Positions 35,590-44,598 of a DNA stretch of 64,000 nucleotides are shown piece by piece (the stretch's first letter is position 1; every line of letters starts with the position of its first letter). This DNA comes from an uncultured Pelagibacteraceae bacterium (GTDB lineage: Bacteria; Pseudomonadota; Alphaproteobacteria; Pelagibacterales; Pelagibacteraceae): assembly GCA_902582155.1 (NCBI GenBank), contig CACHRI010000001.1, positions 137,307-201,306 on the forward strand. The letters run 5' to 3'. The notes under the pieces were generated by a model. The model was not told the DNA's origin, did not search any database, and worked only from the letters and a program-made list of their open reading frames with translations. The translations under genes and the position numbers were made by a program.

Positions 35590-36186
35590 TTAATTGAAAC
35601 GGTTTTCTAACATGCAGGCTACAATGTGAATTCTATTTTGTTCGCCTCCATTAAAAAAATTGTGGTATCTTGTGTTATTTGTTATCCAGACTTTACCGTC
35701 TGCAGGCATATGCTTTGCGACATCTTCTATTACCATTTTACATCCTGGATTAGTAATAATAGGAATATGTAGTCTAGGCTCAGGATCTCTGTGCCAACTA
35801 AGTGTAGATCTTGGTTCTTTTAATAAAATTCTTACCCTACCTAATTTAAATTTGTTTCTTAATGATTTGTAAACTTCCTCAAAGTAAGTGTTTTTAAAAT
35901 CATTAACTAGTTCAGTGTACATTGATTCATCAATTGGTTTATCTCTTACAACTTCTTTTCCTGAATCGTCTGGTTTTGTATAATAAATTCCTCTTACATT
36001 ATGGCCTTTTATAGAATTTTCATCTCCTGGAATTTTATTCATTGGTATAGCAGCAAAGTTAGTTATACCAAGTGTTTGATAATTTGATTTGCTCAAAATT
36101 TTCTCCAGATCATTCTTTAACTTTGATATATCAAATTTAAGATCTGGAACTTGGTAAAAATCTTTAAATGTTGAAGAATTGGACAT
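35590..36186 (-). CDS. Aspartyl/asparaginyl beta-hydroxylase-like 2-oxoglutarate dioxygenase
   Basis: 198 residues. A double-stranded beta-helix is indicated by LSWHRDPEPRLHIPI, with the HxD iron ligands and an arginine, and by YHNFFNGGEQNRIHIV with the distal histidine and an arginine for 2-oxoglutarate. Such proteins hydroxylate amino acids or proteins; the substrate here is unknown. First gene of a minus-strand block ending with the riboflavin genes, divergent from hemB. Confidence 0.7.
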   Translation of the reverse strand: MSNSSTFKDFYQVPDLKFDISKLKNDLEKILSKSNYQTLGITNFAAIPMNKIPGDENSIKGHNVRGIYYTKPDDSGKEVVRDKPIDESMYTELVNDFKNTYFEEVYKSLRNKFKLGRVRILLKEPRSTLSWHRDPEPRLHIPIITNPGCKMVIEDVAKHMPADGKVWITNNTRYHNFFNGGEQNRIHIVACMLENRFN

Positions 36187-36217
36187 AAATACTAATTAAA
36201 TTACTTTGCTTATAAGG

Positions 36218-36223
36218 TATAAT
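36218..36223 (+). promoter_or_regulatory. -10 box before hemB
   Basis: A perfect TATAAT lies 41 bases before the hemB start in the divergent intergenic gap; no convincing -35 is at the right distance. Confidence 0.4.
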
Positions 36224-36264
36224 ATTATATTTGTCGCATAAAAAAAACTTACAAAATTATAAAA

Positions 36265-37263
36265 ATGAAGATAATAGGCAAATTTCCATCAACAAGATTG
36301 AGAAGGGTTCGCAATTCAGATTGGATAAGAAGATTAGTATCAGAAAATAACCTTTCTGCTAGCGATCTTATACTTCCAATATTTATCACTGAAGGAAAAC
36401 ATAAAATAGAAAAAATAAAAAACATGCCAGGAGTAAACAGATTTTCATTAGATAATTTACCAAAAGTTCTTGACAAAGCTGAAAAGTATAAAATTCCAAT
36501 GATTGCTTTATTCCCAAACACTCCAATTAAAAAAAAAGACATTAAAGGTTCTGAAGCTTTAAATGAAGATAATCTTGTTTGTAAAGCAACTAGAATTATT
36601 AAAAAAAGATATAAAAAATTTGGTATTATGTCTGATGTAGCTTTAGATCCGTATACTACTCACGGTCATGATGGTATAATTGTTAATGGTGAAGTAGATA
36701 ATGACGAAACTTTAAAAGTTTTAGAAAAACAAGCATTGCTACAAGCTCAGTCTGGTTGTGATGTGATTGCTCCATCAGACATGATGGATGGAAGAATTGG
36801 AATTATACGTAAGATACTTGATAAAAATAAATTCTATAATACAAAAATATTATCTTATGCTGTAAAATATGCATCTAATTTTTACGGGCCTTTTAGAGAG
36901 GCTGTAGGATCAAGATCACTTTTAAAAGGTGATAAAAAATCTTATCAGATGGATTTTAAAAATTACAATGAATGTATTAGAGAAGTTGCAATGGATATTA
37001 ATGAAGGTGCTGATTTTGTAATGGTAAAACCTGGTTTACCATACTTAGATATAATTAGTCATATTAAAAAAAACTTTAAGATACCAGTTTTTTCTTATCA
37101 AGTATCTGGAGAATACTCGATGATAATGAGCGCTGTAAAAAATAATATTCTTAGCAAAAAAGCTATTTATGAAAGTTTAATCTCTCTGAAAAGGGCCGGG
37201 TCTAATGCCATAATAACCTACTTCGCTCTAGATATATTGAAAAACATTGAAAAGTTTAAATAA
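36265..37263 (+). CDS. hemB: Delta-aminolevulinic acid dehydratase (porphobilinogen synthase)
   Basis: 332 residues. DVALDPYTTHGHDG, with aspartates where zinc enzymes have cysteines, indicates the magnesium-type HemB. Active-site lysines are in YAVKYASNFYGPF and VMVKPGLPYLD, and PSDMMDGRIG is present. It condenses two 5-aminolevulinates in haem synthesis. The only plus-strand gene in this part; its end overlaps recO by 8 bases. Confidence 0.95.
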   Translation: MKIIGKFPSTRLRRVRNSDWIRRLVSENNLSASDLILPIFITEGKHKIEKIKNMPGVNRFSLDNLPKVLDKAEKYKIPMIALFPNTPIKKKDIKGSEALNEDNLVCKATRIIKKRYKKFGIMSDVALDPYTTHGHDGIIVNGEVDNDETLKVLEKQALLQAQSGCDVIAPSDMMDGRIGIIRKILDKNKFYNTKILSYAVKYASNFYGPFREAVGSRSLLKGDKKSYQMDFKNYNECIREVAMDINEGADFVMVKPGLPYLDIISHIKKNFKIPVFSYQVSGEYSMIMSAVKNNILSKKAIYESLISLKRAGSNAIITYFALDILKNIEKFK

Positions 37264-37924
37264 AAGAGTTTTCAAATACAAGTCTTGTTTTTGGAAAAAA
37301 TAAATTATTGGGTAAAAAAAACTTATTTAGTAATAAGCTTCGTGTAAAAAGTAACGATTGATTTACGATCTTATTTGAATAATTTATCGGTAATTTTTCA
37401 TTAACAATAAATTTTGGAACTTTATAAACAACATTGTCAATATTTATTGATAATAACTCTTGATCTGATGAAGTTTTTTCTAGTTTAAAACCAAAACCTA
37501 GTTCTCTTATTAAATTAATCTCCCAAAATATATAAATCAAAGGCCAGTTATCATGTTCAAAATTTTTAATTAGATTTTCCAATGAAGCATAAAGATTTTT
37601 ATAATTTTGCTCGTCAGGTAATAATGAGTTTAATAATTCTGATATTGATAAAAGACTATAAGATCTTTTTTTATCATCAAAATATCTTGGGCTAATAGCT
37701 TCTATTATCTCAGTTTTAAAATATCCAATTTTATTACGACTTTTAGAATTATGAATCAAAAAAATCTTATTTCCAATTTGTAAATAATTTTTTATTTTTC
37801 TTGACGTTCCTCCATAAACAATGCCAGTTACTTTTCCATGTTTTTTTGTAAAAACACTTATTATATTAGCGTTTTCTCTAAATTTTCTTTTATTTAATAA
37901 ATAACCTTCATCTTCCCAGTTCAT
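37256..37924 (-). CDS. recO: DNA repair protein RecO
   Basis: 222 residues. The N-terminal OB-fold is seen in DEGYLLNKRKFRENANIISVF and the KHGKVTGIVYGG segment. The middle ELLNSLLPDEQ and LIRELGFGFKL fit RecO. It helps load RecA with RecF/R. Its start overlaps rnc by 4 bases; in most alphaproteobacteria era lies between these two genes and is missing here. Confidence 0.88.
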   Translation of the reverse strand: MNWEDEGYLLNKRKFRENANIISVFTKKHGKVTGIVYGGTSRKIKNYLQIGNKIFLIHNSKSRNKIGYFKTEIIEAISPRYFDDKKRSYSLLSISELLNSLLPDEQNYKNLYASLENLIKNFEHDNWPLIYIFWEINLIRELGFGFKLEKTSSDQELLSINIDNVVYKVPKFIVNEKLPINYSNKIVNQSLLFTRSLLLNKFFLPNNLFFPKTRLVFENSFI

Positions 37925-38589
37925 AATTTTAATTCAATTATCATTTTTTTTGCAGCATCTTGTTGAGCTTGTTTTTTAGAAAGCCCTGTTCCTGTTATTT
38001 CTTTTTTTGAATCTGGTGTTTTAACCTTTACTTTAAATAAAGGTTTGTGATGAGGCCCTGAAGTTTTTAATAAAACGTAAGTGGGTAATTTTTTAAATTT
38101 CTTAAGACTATATTCTTGTAATTTTGTTTTTGAATCAATGATTGTATTATTTGATAATTTTAAGTAATGATCCCAAAAATTTAAAATAAATTTTTCGGCG
38201 TTTTTCAGTCCACCGTCTGTAAAAATTGCACCTATTAATGCCTCTAAACAATCACCGGTAATTTTTTCATATTTTTGGTCCTTTATTTTATATGTAGAAC
38301 CTAAAATCATAAATCTCTTAAGATTAATCTTATCTGAAATTAATGCGCATGTTTTTTTATTAACTAAATTCGCGTATTTTTTATCTATAATTCCTTCTTT
38401 CTCATTCGGATATCTTTTTAAAAGATTTTTTGAAATTATTAACCCAAGTACTCTGTCGCCCAAAAATTCAAGTTTTTCATTATTATTTTCATCATCGAAA
38501 CTTTTATGGGTTAAACTTTTTTTTAATAATTCTTTAGAGTCAAAAGAATAGTTGATAATGTTTTCTAGTGTTTTAAAGTTAATCTTCAT
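37921..38589 (-). CDS. rnc: Ribonuclease III
   Basis: 222 residues. NEKLEFLGDRVLGL is the catalytic signature, EALIGAIFTDGG the second metal site, and a C-terminal double-stranded-RNA-binding domain spans about 150-220. It processes rRNA precursors and double-stranded RNA. Overlaps lepB and recO by 4 bases each. Confidence 0.96.
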   Translation of the reverse strand: MKINFKTLENIINYSFDSKELLKKSLTHKSFDDENNNEKLEFLGDRVLGLIISKNLLKRYPNEKEGIIDKKYANLVNKKTCALISDKINLKRFMILGSTYKIKDQKYEKITGDCLEALIGAIFTDGGLKNAEKFILNFWDHYLKLSNNTIIDSKTKLQEYSLKKFKKLPTYVLLKTSGPHHKPLFKVKVKTPDSKKEITGTGLSKKQAQQDAAKKMIIELKL

Positions 38590-39326
38590 AATCTTTTAAA
38601 CAATCTATTAAATCTAAACGACTCACTCCAGTTCCACACTTTTAGAACACTATTTATTTTGCTATCATTGGAAAAGAAAATTAATTTAGCTTTTCCTACT
38701 AGATTTAGCTTTTTTACATAACCCACATCTAATAAAAACCTGCTATCTTTTGAACAATCTCTATTGTCTCCTAAGAGAAAGAAATGATTGTTTGGTACAA
38801 TAAATTTATCAGAATTTTGTAATGTCCCGATTTTACTATATACAGCTGTGTATTTTACTCCACTAGGTAAAGTCTCTTCATATGCATTAACAGGAATTGT
38901 GACATTTCCACATCTTATTTTGTTTTTGATATCTATTTTTTTTCTTAGAATTTTTTTTGAATTTAAAAAAAGATCTCCATTAATAAATTGTATAGTATCA
39001 CCAGGTAATCCAATTAGTCTTTTTATATAATCTGTCCTATTATCTGCTGGGGTTTTAAATACAACAAGATCACCTCTTAAAGGTTCTTTGTATAGCACTC
39101 GATCATTATATAAGGGAGGACTGAATGGAAAAGAATGTTTGCTATAGCCGTACGAATATTTTGAGACAAATAATCTATCTCCAACAAGTAAAGTGGGTTC
39201 CATAGATGATGACGGTATATAAAATGGTTGGAAAAATAAAGATCTCAAAATAATAGCAATAAGCAGTGCTATAAAAAGAGTTTTTAAATTATCAATAATT
39301 GAATTAAGTATTTTATTTTTTCTCAT
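38586..39326 (-). CDS. lepB: Signal peptidase I
   Basis: 246 residues. One N-terminal membrane helix, the serine nucleophile in IPSSSMEPTL, the lysine general base in DYIKRLIGLPGD, and GDNRDCSKDSR define a type I signal peptidase. It removes signal peptides from exported proteins. Tightly overlapped with acpS and rnc. Confidence 0.96.
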   Translation of the reverse strand: MRKNKILNSIIDNLKTLFIALLIAIILRSLFFQPFYIPSSSMEPTLLVGDRLFVSKYSYGYSKHSFPFSPPLYNDRVLYKEPLRGDLVVFKTPADNRTDYIKRLIGLPGDTIQFINGDLFLNSKKILRKKIDIKNKIRCGNVTIPVNAYEETLPSGVKYTAVYSKIGTLQNSDKFIVPNNHFFLLGDNRDCSKDSRFLLDVGYVKKLNLVGKAKLIFFSNDSKINSVLKVWNWSESFRFNRLFKRL

Positions 39327-39709
39327 TTTGTAATAGTAACAAATGCTACCGCAAAATTCTTTTCGTCAGACAGCGATAATGAAATTTTATATTTCTTTTT
39401 TTTTAATTTTTTTTCTACAACTAATTTAGTACCTTTTATAAGCTTAATGAAGGGTTTGCCACTCTTTTCGTTTAAGATAATTATTTCATTAAAGCTTATT
39501 CCTTGAGAAATACCAGTGCCCAAAGCTTTAGAAAATGCTTCTTTTGCAGCGAATCTCTTAGCTAAACAGGCAATTAAATTTATTTTCTTTTTTTTACAAC
39601 TAGAAATTTCTTCTTTTCCATAAACTCTATTTAAAAATGATTTATTTCTTATTTTGCCTTTTAATCTGTTTATTTCAATAATATCAGTACCTATACCGAA
39701 TATTTTCAT
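39323..39709 (-). CDS. acpS: Holo-[acyl-carrier-protein] synthase
   Basis: 128 residues. GIGTDIIEINRLK and RFAAKEAFSKALGTG are the AcpS motifs that bind magnesium and CoA. It transfers phosphopantetheine to acyl carrier protein. Overlaps pdxJ and lepB by 4 bases each. Confidence 0.94.
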   Translation of the reverse strand: MKIFGIGTDIIEINRLKGKIRNKSFLNRVYGKEEISSCKKKKINLIACLAKRFAAKEAFSKALGTGISQGISFNEIIILNEKSGKPFIKLIKGTKLVVEKKLKKKKYKISLSLSDEKNFAVAFVTITK

Positions 39710-40431
39710 GATTTTAATATTTTTTGAAAATTTTTAATTACTTTTCTTAAACCAATAAAAATTGACTCCCCAATTAAAAAATGTCCAATATTAAATTCTT
39801 TTATACCGGCAATTTTAGAGAGAATTTTTGCTGACTCGTACGTTAAACCGTGGCCCGCGTGAACTTCTAAACCTAGTTGATTGGCTAAGTTAACAGCTTT
39901 TTTTATTCTATTAAGTTCTTTTCGATAATTTTTTTTAACATTAATGAGATTACAAATTTTCCCCGTATGAATCTCAACGCAGTCAGCTTTTAAATTTTTA
40001 GAATCATTAATATCTTTAAGATTTGGTTCAACGAATAAACTAACACGAGATTTATTTTTTTTAAGTTTAGTTATTATGGATTTAAGAAAAATTTTATTAT
40101 GTTTTAAATTAAGACCACCTTCAGTTGTAATTTCTTTTCTTTTTTCTGGAACTATACATATAAAAGGAGGTTTGTTTCTTAAAGCTATTTTTAACATTTC
40201 TCGAGTAGCTGCAATTTCAAGATTTAATGGAATTTTTAATTTTGTTTTAATTTTTTTTAAATCTAAATCATTTATGTGTCTTCTATCTTCTCGCAAATGA
40301 ATAGTCACAGAGTCAGCGCCATTTTTTTGAGCCTCTAATGCCGCTCTTAAAGGGCTAGGATATTTTTCTCCCCTAGCGTTTCTAACGGTTGCTACATGGT
40401 CAATATTTACCCCTAATCTGATTTTACCCAT
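39706..40431 (-). CDS. pdxJ: Pyridoxine 5'-phosphate synthase
   Basis: 241 residues. GVNIDHVATVRNARG with the catalytic histidine, TIHLREDRRHI, and VHAGHGLTYESA are characteristic. It builds the B6 ring from deoxyxylulose phosphate and aminoacetone phosphate. One-base overlap with pyrE, 4-base overlap with acpS. Confidence 0.96.
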   Translation of the reverse strand: MGKIRLGVNIDHVATVRNARGEKYPSPLRAALEAQKNGADSVTIHLREDRRHINDLDLKKIKTKLKIPLNLEIAATREMLKIALRNKPPFICIVPEKRKEITTEGGLNLKHNKIFLKSIITKLKKNKSRVSLFVEPNLKDINDSKNLKADCVEIHTGKICNLINVKKNYRKELNRIKKAVNLANQLGLEVHAGHGLTYESAKILSKIAGIKEFNIGHFLIGESIFIGLRKVIKNFQKILKS

Positions 40432-41012
40432 TAAAGATTTCTGCTTCCTGGTTTTACGGCCTTAATATTCTTTAAGCTTATTGGCAAATCTTCCTCTGTG
40501 TAGGCAGGTATATTTAATTCAATTTGAGAAATTATTTTTTTTTTAATAGCTGTATTTCCATTTGATCTATCAATAAGAGATGCATATCCAATAACATTTG
40601 CTCCAAATTCTTCAGCAAGCTTAGAACATTCTAAACTCGATTTACCAGTAGTAATTACGTCTTCGACAATTAGCACATTCTGATTTTTTTTGAGCACAAA
40701 ATCTCTTCTTAGCTTAAACTCACCATTGACTCTCTCTGAAAATATAGTTTCTACATTTAAAATTTTACCTATTTCATAGCCTACGATTATACCACCCATT
40801 GCAGGAGATAGAATAATGTCAATCTTTTTAAATTCTTTTTTTATTTTTTCTGATAAAGAAACGCAAAATTTTAAAGCTTTTTCAGGTTTGCTCATTAATT
40901 GAGCGCATTGAACATATTGAGGACTATGTAATCCTGAGGATAGAATAAAATGACCTTCAATTAAAGCATTAGCTTCTTTTAAAATTTTCAAAGATTCTTT
41001 GTAAGAAAGCAT
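40431..41012 (-). CDS. pyrE: Orotate phosphoribosyltransferase
   Basis: 193 residues if started at the ATG at 41012, which aligns with the usual short lead before LKEANALIEGHFILSSGLHS; an ATG at 41036 would add 8 residues. The PRPP motif VLIVEDVITTGKSS is intact. It makes orotidine monophosphate. The start lies well inside the spoT 3' end (44-base overlap with the chosen start), unusually long even here. Confidence 0.92.
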   Translation of the reverse strand: MLSYKESLKILKEANALIEGHFILSSGLHSPQYVQCAQLMSKPEKALKFCVSLSEKIKKEFKKIDIILSPAMGGIIVGYEIGKILNVETIFSERVNGEFKLRRDFVLKKNQNVLIVEDVITTGKSSLECSKLAEEFGANVIGYASLIDRSNGNTAIKKKIISQIELNIPAYTEEDLPISLKNIKAVKPGSRNL

Positions 41013-42717
41013 TTTTTTTATTTTTGTGTCTAACAATTTTAAATTTATAATTTTTTTGCTTAATTTGACTTATCAAGTTTGTGAAATTTTTCAAATCTTT
41101 AATTTGTATATCAAAAGAAAATTGCAAGAATTCTTTGCTTCTTTTCAATAATTCAACATTTATGATATTGCTTTTATTTAATCCTATTAAGGTGCTGATT
41201 TCTCCTAAAACACCAGGGTTGTGGGGTAAATCAATAATTATTGTTGAATTATAGATTTTAGGTGTGTTTTCTGCTGTGTTATTTCTATCTTGCCAATATC
41301 TTCTAATAGCAGCTCTTGCTTTTCCTGTCTTTGATGATGAAAGCCAGTGTAATGATGGCGAAACATTTGAAGAAGTTAAAATTTTTATCATATCTCCGTT
41401 TTTTAGTACTGTTTGTAACGGCATTTCTTTTCCATTAATTTTACAACCAATCGCAGTGTCACCAACTTTTGTATGAACCGCATAACCAAAATCTATTGGT
41501 GTAGCATTTTTAGGTAATTTAATAACTGCTCCTTTAGGTGTAAAACAAAATACGTTATCTTGAAACATTTGAAGTTTAGTAAATTCATAATAATGCTCTG
41601 GACTATTTCCAGTTTCAATTATTTCAACTAAATCTCTTAACCAGTCATACTCTTTCCAAGAAAGTTCTGAAAATTTTTCTGATGACTTGTATTTCCAATG
41701 AGAAGCTATTCCTCTTTCTGCAAACTCATGCATTTCATGAGTTCTGATTTGAATTTCTATTCTTTGTTTATGCGGACCTATCACAGCAGTATGTATAGAT
41801 TTATATTTATTAATTTTAGGTGTTGAAATATAGTCTTTAAACTTTCCAGGAATTGTTGAGTATTTTGTATGAAATATTCCTAACGTTTTATAACAATCTT
41901 CTACATTATCTAATAAAATTCTAAATCCAACAATATCGGTCAACTGCTCGAGTGAAACTTTTTTATTTTGCATTTTCCTCCAGATAGAAAAAGGAGTTTT
42001 TTCTCTTCCAGCAATTTTTGCTAAGACACCATTTTCTTTAAGAAGATTTATAAGTTCAGCTGATATAATTTTGAAATTATCATCTCTATTATTTTTTATA
42101 AATTTTAATCTCTCTTGTATAAGATCTCTGGCTTCTTTGTTTAAAATTCCAAATGATAGATCTTCTAATTCATCTCTAATTCTATTCATACCCATTCTAT
42201 CTGCCAAAGGTGCGTAGATTTCCATCGTTTCTTTTGCAATTCTTTTTTGCTTATCTAAAGAATCAAATGCTTTTAATGTTCTCATATTATGAAGTCTATC
42301 AGCAATTTTAACTAGCAAAACTCTTATATCTTTGGAGGTGGCCAAAATTAATTTTCTAAAGTTTTCTGCTTTTGAATTTTCTAGGGCTTTATCTTCTAAT
42401 GCAGATATTTTGGTTACACCGTCTACTAAGTCAGCAACTTCTTTTCCAAATTCTTTTAAAACAACGTCATAAGTTGCTTTAGTATCTTCAATAGTGTCGT
42501 GCAAAAGTCCGGTAACAATAGTGGCGCTATCTAATCTTAAATCAGAAAGAATATTCGCAACTGCCAAAGGGTGAATAACGTAAGGATCTCCTGATTTTCT
42601 TTTTTGATTTTTATGGGCATCAACGGCAAATTTATATGCTTTACTTAACGTTTTTGGATTAAGAAATTTATTATAAGATTTGATTTTATTTATTAATTCT
42701 TCGTTATTAATCATCAT
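40969..42717 (-). CDS. spoT: RelA/SpoT (p)ppGpp synthetase/hydrolase, shortened form
   Basis: 582 residues. The HD hydrolase domain is intact (GLLHDTIEDT, KIADRLHNMRT). The synthetase domain has AGREKTPFS and RIEIQIRTHEMHEFAE with the catalytic Glu. TGS (about 390-450) and a C-terminal ACT domain (about 495-575) are present. Bifunctional RSH proteins are typically about 700 residues or more; here the helical and zinc-finger/RIS region between TGS and ACT is nearly gone. In the usual order rpoZ lies between folK and spoT; it is absent. Confidence 0.93.
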   Translation of the reverse strand: MMINNEELINKIKSYNKFLNPKTLSKAYKFAVDAHKNQKRKSGDPYVIHPLAVANILSDLRLDSATIVTGLLHDTIEDTKATYDVVLKEFGKEVADLVDGVTKISALEDKALENSKAENFRKLILATSKDIRVLLVKIADRLHNMRTLKAFDSLDKQKRIAKETMEIYAPLADRMGMNRIRDELEDLSFGILNKEARDLIQERLKFIKNNRDDNFKIISAELINLLKENGVLAKIAGREKTPFSIWRKMQNKKVSLEQLTDIVGFRILLDNVEDCYKTLGIFHTKYSTIPGKFKDYISTPKINKYKSIHTAVIGPHKQRIEIQIRTHEMHEFAERGIASHWKYKSSEKFSELSWKEYDWLRDLVEIIETGNSPEHYYEFTKLQMFQDNVFCFTPKGAVIKLPKNATPIDFGYAVHTKVGDTAIGCKINGKEMPLQTVLKNGDMIKILTSSNVSPSLHWLSSSKTGKARAAIRRYWQDRNNTAENTPKIYNSTIIIDLPHNPGVLGEISTLIGLNKSNIINVELLKRSKEFLQFSFDIQIKDLKNFTNLISQIKQKNYKFKIVRHKNKKNAFLQRIFENFKRS

Positions 42718-43226
42718 ACCAATATATCACTTTTACCTAATCTTGTAATCTCATTATGGGAGTTTTTTTGTAATTCTTGAAATAATAATTCGATTTTTTT
42801 ATCAGAAATCGGATGTATCCAATTGGGCTCTATTTCTCTTAAGGGGTAAATAACAAAATTTCTTAAATGTAATTTAGGGTGTGGTAGTGTTAGATTTTTT
42901 TTATCGATAATTTCACCGTTAAAATCAATTATATCTATATCGCATACTCTAGGCTCATTTTTTTTATTTCTTTTCCTTCCTAAAAGCTCCTCTATTTTTA
43001 AAGTCTCATTTAAAAAAACGTCAGCCTTTAAACTGGTCTCCATTTTTAAGCATAAGTTAAGAAAATCAGGATTTTTTTTATCTGGGTAAGAAGGAGTTTT
43101 ATAAAAACTTGATATTTTAATAATTTTCACACTCAATTTTTTTAAACAATGAATAGCTTTTTCAATATTTTTTTTTCTTAAATCAGAGTCAGCTGGTAAG
43201 TTAGATCCTAAATTAAGATATATCAT
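42714..43226 (-). CDS. folK: 2-amino-4-hydroxy-6-hydroxymethyldihydropteridine pyrophosphokinase
   Basis: 170 residues. [22 protein letters not shown], and the HPPK signature [12 protein letters not shown] with [16 protein letters not shown] are clear. It catalyses pyrophosphoryl transfer in folate synthesis, relevant to the folate-dependent DMSP demethylase. Overlaps spoT and smpB by 4 bases each. Confidence 0.93.
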   Translation of the reverse strand: MIYLNLGSNLPADSDLRKKNIEKAIHCLKKLSVKIIKISSFYKTPSYPDKKNPDFLNLCLKMETSLKADVFLNETLKIEELLGRKRNKKNEPRVCDIDIIDFNGEIIDKKNLTLPHPKLHLRNFVIYPLREIEPNWIHPISDKKIELLFQELQKNSHNEITRLGKSDILV

Positions 43227-43693
43227 TTGTTTTTTCTGCTAAAAATTCTGGCTTTTTCTCTTTGCCAATCTCTTTTTTTCTTGACTAGTCTCTTATCATA
43301 CAATTTTTTTCCTTTTCCTACAGCTATCTGTATTTTTGCTTTTCCTTTATTAAAGTACATTTTTGTTGGCACTATCGTCATTCCTTCTTGATTTATTCTT
43401 CCAATTAAAGTGTTTATTTGTTTTTTTGATAAAAGAAGCTTTCTTTCACGTTTAGGATCATGATTATTATATGAGGATTGCTTATATAATGGAATATGAG
43501 AATTAATTAAATAAATTTCTCCACCAATGTCGACAGCGTAAGCATCTGCGATGCTGCCCTTTCCAATTCTTAAAGATTTAACTTCAGAGCCTTTCAAGAC
43601 TATGCCAGCTTCAAATAGTTCTTTAAAATAATAATTAAAACTTGCTTTGCGGTTTAAGCAAATAATCTTTTGTGAAACATCTTTTAATTTCAT
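43223..43693 (-). CDS. smpB: SsrA-binding protein SmpB
   Basis: 156 residues. [32 protein letters not shown], and the basic C-terminal tail [13 protein letters not shown] are typical. It delivers tmRNA to stalled ribosomes; stop-less recJ messages made by tRNA processing (see tRNA-Glu) could be among its clients. One-base overlap with dapA. Confidence 0.95.
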   Translation of the reverse strand: MKLKDVSQKIICLNRKASFNYYFKELFEAGIVLKGSEVKSLRIGKGSIADAYAVDIGGEIYLINSHIPLYKQSSYNNHDPKRERKLLLSKKQINTLIGRINQEGMTIVPTKMYFNKGKAKIQIAVGKGKKLYDKRLVKKKRDWQREKARIFSRKNK

Positions 43694-44565
43694 CAGAGAA
43701 GTTTTGCAAATTTAAGAGCTTTTTCTACCTCTTTTTTTGTCTTATCTGTAACTTGAACCAAAGGCAATCTTACATCTGCAGGTGATAATTTCAATAGAGA
43801 TGCAGCAAATTTTACTGGAGAAGGATTGCTCTCAATGAAAAGTGCTTTATGTAAAGGAGATAAAAGATTATTTATTTTCACCGCTACTTCATTGTCATTA
43901 GATAATGATGCTTTATGAAAATCTGCGCAAAGTTTAGTTGCAACGTTTGCTGTAACGCTTATACATCCAACTCCTCCTCTTTTGTTAAACTCAAGTGCAT
44001 TATCGTCTTCTCCAGTCAATTGAATAAAATCTTTTCCCATTTTATTTAATTGCAAAGTTACTCTATTTAAATCTCCCGTTGCGTCCTTAACGCCTTTAAT
44101 ATTTTTTAACTCGTATAGTCTTGCCATAGTATCAACGGACATATCAATTACTGATCTAGATGGTATATTATAAATTATAATTGGTATTCCAACATTGTCA
44201 TTAATTGATTTATAATGTTGATATAGCCCTTCTTGAGTAGGTTTGTTATAGTATGGAGTTACAATTAAAAGGCCATCAGCTCCAGATGTTTCTGCATGTT
44301 TTGATAATTCGATGGCTTCACTAGTTGAGTTAGATCCTGTTCCAGCAATAACAGGAATTTTGCCTTTGCATTCCTTTACAGCAATCTCAATTACTCTTTT
44401 ATGTTCAATATGAGATAAAGTTGGGGACTCCCCTGTTGTTCCAGCTGGTACTACACCATTTGTGCCATTTTTAAGATGATGATGTAATATTTTCGTGTAA
44501 TTACTTTCATCTAAGCTGTTATCTTTAAACGGTGTTATTAAAGCTACGATTGAACCTTTGAACAT
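43693..44565 (-). CDS. dapA: 4-hydroxy-tetrahydrodipicolinate synthase
   Basis: 290 residues. [24 protein letters not shown], the tyrosine of IIYNIPSR and the Schiff-base lysine in [10 protein letters not shown] are canonical. It starts the diaminopimelate and lysine branch. First gene of the minus-strand cluster, divergent from the transglycosylase (33 bases between starts). Confidence 0.96.
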   Translation of the reverse strand: MFKGSIVALITPFKDNSLDESNYTKILHHHLKNGTNGVVPAGTTGESPTLSHIEHKRVIEIAVKECKGKIPVIAGTGSNSTSEAIELSKHAETSGADGLLIVTPYYNKPTQEGLYQHYKSINDNVGIPIIIYNIPSRSVIDMSVDTMARLYELKNIKGVKDATGDLNRVTLQLNKMGKDFIQLTGEDDNALEFNKRGGVGCISVTANVATKLCADFHKASLSNDNEVAVKINNLLSPLHKALFIESNPSPVKFAASLLKLSPADVRLPLVQVTDKTKKEVEKALKFAKLL

Positions 44566-44598
44566 AAATCAATATAAGATTAATTATTATCTATTTTT

